DNA from: Streptosporangiaceae bacterium
GTDB taxonomy: Bacteria > Actinomycetota > Actinomycetes > Streptosporangiales > Streptosporangiaceae
NCBI GenBank assembly: GCA_030043395.1
Contig: JASHXW010000024.1
Location: 1-11,342, forward strand
Reading direction: 5' to 3'
DNA: 11,342 nt
The notes under the pieces are model-generated. The model was not told the DNA's origin. It worked only from the letters and a program-made list of their open reading frames with translations, and did no database searches. How positions within the stretch are numbered: the first letter of the stretch is position 1; each line of letters begins with the position of its first letter. Below, piece by piece: positions 6,982 to 11,342 of the stretch. Made by a program: the position numbers and the translations under genes.

Positions 6982-8853
6982 TTAGGCGGTGATCGTGGCA
7001 GCCAGTTCGGTCTTGCCAGCGTGCCGGTCCAGTTCCCGGTTGAGCGTGATCGCGGCATTGATCAGCGCCAGGTGAGTAAAGGCCTGCGGGAAGTTGCCGA
7101 GCTGCCCGCCGGTGGAGTCGATCTCCTCGGAGAACAGGCCAAGGTGGTTACCGTACGTCTGCATCTTCTCGAAGGTCAGTACCGCGTCGTCGAGCCGTCC
7201 GGCCCTGGCAAGCGCGTCCACGTAGAGGAACGTGCACAGCGAGAAGGTACCCTCGTCGCCGTGCAGCCCGTCCGGTGACGCGGCCGGGTTGTACCGGTAG
7301 ACCAGGCTGTCTGATACGAGCTCGCTGTCCATGCGCTCCAGCGTGGACAGCCACATCGGGTCGGTCGGCGAGACGAAGCCCTCGATCGGCATCAGGAGCA
7401 GCGAGGAGTCCAGCACGTCGGTGGAGTAGTGCTGAGTGAAGGCCTTGACCTTGTTGTTCCAGCCCCGGGCCATGATCTGGTTGTATATGCGGTCCCGTTC
7501 CACCGCCCACGTGGCGACATTGGCGGGCCGGCCGTGTCGCTCGGCGAGCCGGATCGCCCGGTCCAGCGCCACCCAGCACTGGAAGCGGCCGTAGGTGAAG
7601 TCCTGGCGGCCACCGCGTGTCTCCCACACGCCCTCATCCGGCTGGTCCCAGTTGTCAGCGACCCAGTCGATGATCCTGGTCATGGCTATCCAGCCGCTGT
7701 GCGCGATCGGCGTTCCGAAGTTATCCGACGCGAGAATCGCGTCCATCGCCTCGCCGTAGATATCCAGCTGAAGCTGGTTGGCTGCGCCGTTACCGATGCG
7801 CACGGGCCGCGAACCGCGCCAGCCCTCGAAGTGGTCGAGAACCTCCTCGGTCAGGTCAGACGACCCGTCGACCCGGTACATGATCTTCAGCGGGCCCGTC
7901 CCGTTGGACTTGGCGCCCGCGATTGCGCGGTCGCGCATCCAAGCGCCGAACTTCGCCGCCTCTTCCAGGTAGCCAAGCCCGGCAAGAGCGTGCATGGTCA
8001 GCGACCCGTCGCGGATCCAGGTGAAGCGGTAGTCCCAGTTGCGCTCGCCCCCGGCCTGCTCTGGCAGCCCCAGTGTTGCCGCCGCGATCGGCGCTCCGGA
8101 CGGCTCGTAGGTCATCAGCTTCAGCGTCATGGCCGACCGGGTCACCATTTCGCGCCACCGGCCGGTGTAGGTCGACCTGCGCAGCCAGGTCTTCCAGAAC
8201 GCGGCGGTATCGTCAGCGAGCCTGGTGATCTCCGAAGGCGGCACTGCACGCGGCTTGCCGCCCATGGACTCGAGCACGACGCCGCCCGTCTGACCCTCAC
8301 GCATGCTCACGGTGACGCGCAGCCCGTCCCCGGCTCGCTCGACCTTGCCTGCCTCCGGGTCGTCTGGGTTGCGCCTGCCCGAGGAGTGCAGCGTCAGCTC
8401 CGTGCCGTCTGCCCCCCGGAATACCGCGCCGTTCTCGGTCACCTCGACTTTGTGACTGGCGCGTCCGTAGTCGAACCTGGGCTGTAGCTCAAGCTCGAAC
8501 TTCATGGTGCCCCTGGCCACCCGGAGCATCCGGACGATGCGGTGCTTATTCGTCGGCTTGCCCTCGATGACTGGCATGAAGTCCTGCACTTCGCCCACAC
8601 CATCGGGAGTCATGAAGCGGGTGATCAGCATCGCCGTGTCCGGGAAGTACAGCTGCTTCGATACATAGCTGCCGCTCGCCGGGCTGATCCGGAAGTAGCC
8701 GCCGCGGTCGGCATCCAGCAGGGACGCGAAGATGGTCGGCGAGTCGAAACGCGGGCTGCAGAAGAAGTCGATCGTGCCCTCGTTGGTCACGAGTGCGCAG
8801 GTCTGCAGGTCACCGATGAGCCCGTGATCACTGATGTCTGGATAGCGTTCCAC
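6982..8853 (-). CDS. Glycoside hydrolase family 15 protein, copy B (trehalase/glucoamylase-like)
   Basis: This is a 623-residue paralogue of copy A with the same two-domain layout. It opens with [20 protein letters not shown], and the barrel motifs are [16 protein letters not shown] (269-284), [20 protein letters not shown] (406-425) with probable general acid E411, and [20 protein letters not shown] (533-552) with probable base E534. Catalytic residues are intact, so both copies should be active. Differences from copy A concentrate at 145-185 and after YGEAM (about 371-386), a loop that could alter substrate choice. No signal peptide is present. The GTG start at 8853 is chosen because it has AGGGGG just upstream and matches the copy A start exactly; a GTG at 8892 would add 13 unrelated residues without a ribosome site. 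It is the first gene of the leftward operon, divergent from zwf. Trehalase, glucoamylase or a related alpha-glucosidase activity are all possible. Confidence 0.9.
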   Translation of the reverse strand: MERYPDISDHGLIGDLQTCALVTNEGTIDFFCSPRFDSPTIFASLLDADRGGYFRISPASGSYVSKQLYFPDTAMLITRFMTPDGVGEVQDFMPVIEGKPTNKHRIVRMLRVARGTMKFELELQPRFDYGRASHKVEVTENGAVFRGADGTELTLHSSGRRNPDDPEAGKVERAGDGLRVTVSMREGQTGGVVLESMGGKPRAVPPSEITRLADDTAAFWKTWLRRSTYTGRWREMVTRSAMTLKLMTYEPSGAPIAAATLGLPEQAGGERNWDYRFTWIRDGSLTMHALAGLGYLEEAAKFGAWMRDRAIAGAKSNGTGPLKIMYRVDGSSDLTEEVLDHFEGWRGSRPVRIGNGAANQLQLDIYGEAMDAILASDNFGTPIAHSGWIAMTRIIDWVADNWDQPDEGVWETRGGRQDFTYGRFQCWVALDRAIRLAERHGRPANVATWAVERDRIYNQIMARGWNNKVKAFTQHYSTDVLDSSLLLMPIEGFVSPTDPMWLSTLERMDSELVSDSLVYRYNPAASPDGLHGDEGTFSLCTFLYVDALARAGRLDDAVLTFEKMQTYGNHLGLFSEEIDSTGGQLGNFPQAFTHLALINAAITLNRELDRHAGKTELAATITA

Positions 8854-9144
8854 TGTTCCCCCTGAACGGTCGAGCGGTTCCCCTGCGTTCACCGGCTACC
8901 GTCGCATCCCGCTCGCGCCGGCGCATCACCCGATCGGGGTGGTGCCCCGGCAGTGCTGCAGACCGCCTCTTACCTCAAGTCGACGTTCCTTGGCCTGTGG
9001 ATCTTCAGCTGGGACCGGCTCTCGCGCCGCGTGCAACGGCCTGGACCTACTACGTGTTTAGACGGCGGCTGAGTGACAAGGACTTCCGGGCGGAGCCAAC
9101 ACACACTGATACCCCGCACGAAGACTTACGAAGGGAGCTGCACC
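8854..9144. promoter_or_regulatory. Divergent promoter region between GH15 operon and zwf-ndh
   Basis: This 291-base spacer separates two oppositely transcribed sugar-oxidation units and so should hold both promoters. No gene is supported in it. A perfect 10-bp palindrome CCCGATCGGG lies at 8929-8938, overlapped on its right by a 5-bp stem CGGGG/CCCCG (8935-8949). GTTCCCC occurs at 8855-8861 and again at 8877-8883, 22 bases apart, the first overlapping the GH15 ribosome site. I could not identify a confident -35/-10 pair on either strand. A shared regulator binding here is inference from the layout. Confidence 0.5.
8858..8863 (-). promoter_or_regulatory. Ribosome binding site fixing the GH15 copy B start
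   Basis: AGGGGG on the minus strand ends 4 bases before the GTG at 8853. It supports that start over the GTG at 8892, which has no purine-rich site, and it gives a protein N-terminus identical in position to copy A. Confidence 0.65.
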
Positions 9145-10527
9145 ATGGCAAAGGCAGCAGAAAAGGCGGACGCGCTCGTCATCTTCGGCGCGACTGGAGA
9201 CCTGGCGAAGCTCGAGACCTTCCCCGCGCTGGTGGGGCTGGCTGAGCGCGGCATGCTCGACATGCCGGTCATCGGCGTGGCGATGAGCGGCTGGGGCCTG
9301 GACCAGTTCCGGGACTACGCCACGGCGTCGCTCAAGCTCAACGGGATCGATCCCGGCTCGTCCGCCGCGACGAAGATGCTCGGCCAGCTCCGTTACGTCG
9401 ACGGGGACCTGACTGACAGCGCTACCTACGAGCAGATGGTCAAGGCTGTCGGAGCTGGGAAGAAGATCCTGTACTACCTCGAGGTTCCGCCTGCCTTGTT
9501 CGGTCGCATCGCCGACGGGATCGCCGGGGCCGGAGCGGCCAGCGGCTCGCGGGTAATGGTCGAGAAGCCATTCGGCAATGACCTGGCAAGCGCTCAGGCA
9601 CTCAACCACACCATGCACCAGCACTTCGCCGAGGACGATATCTACCGCGTCGACCACTGGCTCGGGCTCGACCCGGTGGAGAACATGCTGTTCGTCCGTT
9701 TCGCCAATTCGATCTTCGAGCCGCTGCTCAACCGCGAGCACGTGCGCAGCATCCAGATCACGATGGCCGAGGCCTTCGACGTCTCTGGCCGTGGCGCCTT
9801 CTACGACCGGAACGGGGCGATCAGGGACGTGCTGCAGAATCATTTGCTGCAGGTCCTGGGCTCGGTCCTGGCTGATCCACCGGACCACCGTGGCATCGAC
9901 CCCTGGCGCAATGCCAAGGCCTCCATCATGGAAGGCCTGTCAGAGCTGACACCTGAACACACGGTCAGGGGCCAGTACGAGGGCTACCTCGACGTGCAGG
10001 GAGTCGATCCGAAGTCGACGGTCGAGACGTATGTCGCGGTCCGGCTCGGGCTGAATTCCTGGCGCTGGGAAGGCATCCCGCTGCTCATCCGGGCCGGAAA
10101 GTGCCTGCCAGTCACTGCGACGGAAGTCAGCATCAGGTTCCGCAAGCCGGCCGCCGACGTGTTCGGCATCGAGCCGCACGGCCTGGTCAATGCGCTGCAC
10201 TTCCGGATCAACCCATCGGCCAGCGTATCCATCGCCCTGGCCGGGAAGAAGCAGGGCGCGGGCTGGATGCCGCAGCAGGAGATGCTGACATTCGCTGAGC
10301 AACCCGCCGGGGACATGCGACCGTACGACCGGCTGATCGGAGCGGCACTGGCTGGGGACCGGCTGCTCTTCGCGCGGCAGGACACCGTCGAAGCGGCCTG
10401 GCGGATCGTCGACCCGGTGCTTGGAGACGTCGTGCCAGTGCACACCTACCCGCGCGGCAGCTGGGGGCCGAAGGAGGCCGATGCGCTGCTGCCCAACGGG
10501 GACACCTGGCTGGACCCGCAGGCGTAA
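9145..10527 (+). CDS. zwf: Glucose-6-phosphate dehydrogenase family protein, divergent (Zwf1-like)
   Basis: This 460-residue protein is of the G6PDH family, which oxidises glucose 6-phosphate to 6-phosphogluconolactone in the cytoplasm. The Rossmann motif GATGDLA is at 15-21 and EKPFGNDLASA at 140-150. The active-site segment YRVDHWLGLDPVENM is at 167-181, QNHLLQVL has the general base H233, and RAGKCL is at 316-321. Overall pattern (YYLEVPPALF, RGQYEGY, NSWRWEGIP, SWGPKEA) recalls mycobacterial Zwf1. Oddities: the usual DHYLGK motif is DHWLGL here, the usual GDLAKRK lysine is E24, and the usual NADP-contacting Arg after strand 2 is M47. It is also shorter than typical enzymes (about 490-510). 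The ATG at 9145 has AAGGGAG (9131-9137) 7 bases upstream; an in-frame start at 9073 would add 24 unrelated residues. The ndh gene follows after 26 bases. Family is certain; cofactor and exact substrate are open. Confidence 0.9.
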   Translation: MAKAAEKADALVIFGATGDLAKLETFPALVGLAERGMLDMPVIGVAMSGWGLDQFRDYATASLKLNGIDPGSSAATKMLGQLRYVDGDLTDSATYEQMVKAVGAGKKILYYLEVPPALFGRIADGIAGAGAASGSRVMVEKPFGNDLASAQALNHTMHQHFAEDDIYRVDHWLGLDPVENMLFVRFANSIFEPLLNREHVRSIQITMAEAFDVSGRGAFYDRNGAIRDVLQNHLLQVLGSVLADPPDHRGIDPWRNAKASIMEGLSELTPEHTVRGQYEGYLDVQGVDPKSTVETYVAVRLGLNSWRWEGIPLLIRAGKCLPVTATEVSIRFRKPAADVFGIEPHGLVNALHFRINPSASVSIALAGKKQGAGWMPQQEMLTFAEQPAGDMRPYDRLIGAALAGDRLLFARQDTVEAAWRIVDPVLGDVVPVHTYPRGSWGPKEADALLPNGDTWLDPQA

Positions 10528-10553
10528 CTCAACGAACCCGAAGGGGTAGCACG

Positions 10554-11342
10554 ATGACAAATCGGGGGCGGCATCGTGTCGTAGTCGTCGGCGGCGGCTT
10601 CGGCGGCCTGTACGCGGTGCGCGGGCTCGCGGACGGCCCGTTCGACATCACGCTGGTCAGCGAAAGCGAGCACTTCCTGTTCCAGCCGCTGCTCTACCAG
10701 TGCGCAACTGGCATCTTGTCCGAGGGCCAGATCGCCGAGCCGTTGCGGCGCTTGCTGCGCAAGCACCGCAACGTCGAGTGCGTGATGGCCAAGGCGGTCG
10801 ACGTCGACGTCGACAATCGCACGGTCATGTGCCAGCGCCCGGCTGGGGAGGAGCTCGACGTCGGCTATGACTACCTGATCGTCGCGACCGGCGTCGAGCA
10901 GTCCTACTTCGGCCACGACGAGTACAGGAACTGGGCTCCCGGGATGAAGACCATCGCCGATGCGCTGACGATCCGGCGCCGGGTGCTCGGGGCGTTCGAG
11001 ATGGCCGAGACCGCACCCAGTGATGCCGAGCGCAGCCGGTGGCTGACGTTCGCCCTGGTCGGAGCCGGCCCGACCGGCGTGGAGCTAGCGGGCCAGATCC
11101 GCGAGCTGGCTACGAAGACCCTGAGCGACGAGTTCCACCGGATGCACCCTGGCGATGCCAGGGTGCTGCTGTTCGACGGCGGTTCCGAGCCACTTGCCTC
11201 GTTCGGCACAAAGCTGTCCGACCGTGCGGCCGGCGAGCTCGGGTTGCTCGGCGTCGAGCTGCACATGGAGACGAGGGTCGTCAAAGTGGACAGCACCGGC
11301 CTGGTCGCCAGGGACGCCAGCGATGTCGAAACGCACTACGAC
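10554..11342 (+). CDS. ndh: Type II NADH dehydrogenase (NDH-2), C-terminus beyond window
   Basis: This is a single-subunit, non-proton-pumping, membrane-peripheral flavoenzyme that passes electrons from NADH to quinone. The 263 visible codons include the FAD motif GGGFGG (13-18) and HFLFQPLLYQCATGILSEGQ (40-59), which is highly typical of mycobacterial-type Ndh. YDYLIVATG (105-113), SYFGHDEY, the NADH Rossmann motif GAGPTG (170-175) and D208 at the end of the following strand (VLLFDGG, consistent with NADH preference) are also visible. The ATG at 10554 has AAGGGG (10541-10546) 7 bases upstream. The frame is open to the window end, so the membrane-binding C-terminus is unseen. It starts 26 bases after the zwf stop, so the two are probably co-transcribed. 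That pairing suggests the dehydrogenase upstream may deliver NADH to it. Confidence 0.92.
   Translation, partial: MTNRGRHRVVVVGGGFGGLYAVRGLADGPFDITLVSESEHFLFQPLLYQCATGILSEGQIAEPLRRLLRKHRNVECVMAKAVDVDVDNRTVMCQRPAGEELDVGYDYLIVATGVEQSYFGHDEYRNWAPGMKTIADALTIRRRVLGAFEMAETAPSDAERSRWLTFALVGAGPTGVELAGQIRELATKTLSDEFHRMHPGDARVLLFDGGSEPLASFGTKLSDRAAGELGLLGVELHMETRVVKVDSTGLVARDASDVETHYD

Larger units (their letters stand above)
2187..8853 (-). other. Predicted five-gene operon: GH15 - GMC - GH15 - gntK - GAP
   Basis: Five genes lie head to tail on the minus strand with gaps of 63, 57, 44 and 14 bases and no obvious terminator hairpin followed by T's between them. Transcription would start in the divergent spacer right of 8853. 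Two gene products act on sugars, one is a flavin oxidoreductase of a family that uses sugars and alcohols, one makes 6-phosphogluconate, and the last is a membrane protein. The arrangement is seen directly. A single transcript is inferred, and internal promoters in the 57- and 63-base gaps cannot be excluded. Confidence 0.6.

Noticed and set aside
6925..6990. Possible terminator between GH15 copy B and the GMC gene
   Set aside because: Only short G/C stems of about 5 bp (CGCCG/CGGCG) are present and no run of T's follows, so read-through seems likely.
8855..8883. Repeated GTTCCCC 22 bases apart upstream of GH15 copy B as a tandem operator
   Set aside because: The repeat is only 7 bases and the first copy is the complement of the ribosome site, so a chance purine-rich match is the simpler explanation.
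1..11342. Mobile element, phage, CRISPR or defence island
   Set aside because: No transposase, integrase, terminal repeats, spaced direct repeats or known defence domains are visible, and codon use looks uniform across the genes.

Overview
The window looks like chromosomal DNA of a high-GC actinomycete. The evidence is strong G/C preference at third codon positions, frequent GTG starts, and proteins that resemble actinobacterial families: a mycobacterial Zwf1-like dehydrogenase, a mycobacterial-type NDH-2, a GAP-family membrane protein and a short NfeD-like protein beside a flotillin. I cannot name the genus. I see no transposase, integrase, tRNA, rRNA, CRISPR array or phage gene.

Layout. 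Positions 1-1205 (minus strand) hold a small NfeD-type OB-fold protein followed by a flotillin that runs off the left edge, a likely membrane-microdomain pair. Positions 1206-1568 are a non-coding, palindrome-bearing spacer. Positions 1569-2222 (plus) encode a four-helix YqhA/UPF0114-family membrane protein whose 3' end overlaps the 3' end of the next gene. Positions 2187-8853 (minus) carry five genes in one orientation with gaps of 14 to 63 bases, probably one operon. In transcription order these are a GH15 hydrolase, a GMC flavoprotein oxidoreductase, a second GH15 hydrolase, gluconokinase (gntK) and a GAP-family membrane protein. Positions 8854-9144 are a divergent regulatory spacer. Positions 9145-11342 (plus) carry a glucose-6-phosphate dehydrogenase-family gene (zwf) and the start of a type II NADH dehydrogenase gene (ndh), which runs off the right edge.

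How the genes may work together. The central block reads as two converging routes to 6-phosphogluconate. On one side, GH15 enzymes would free glucose from trehalose or a short alpha-glucan, the GMC enzyme could oxidise glucose to gluconolactone/gluconate, and gluconokinase would phosphorylate gluconate. On the other side, the zwf product would oxidise glucose 6-phosphate, and NDH-2 would return electrons to the quinone pool. Each family assignment is well supported by motifs. The linkage into a pathway, and the substrates of the GH15 and GMC enzymes, are inference.

Most unusual points: two GH15 paralogues flank the GMC gene; the GMC protein carries a four-cysteine cluster (C192, C195, C198, C203) like an Fe-S or metal site; the zwf product has lost several residues that bind substrate phosphate and NADP in the classical enzyme; and the flotillin Shine-Dalgarno lies in the loop of a perfect 8-bp hairpin.
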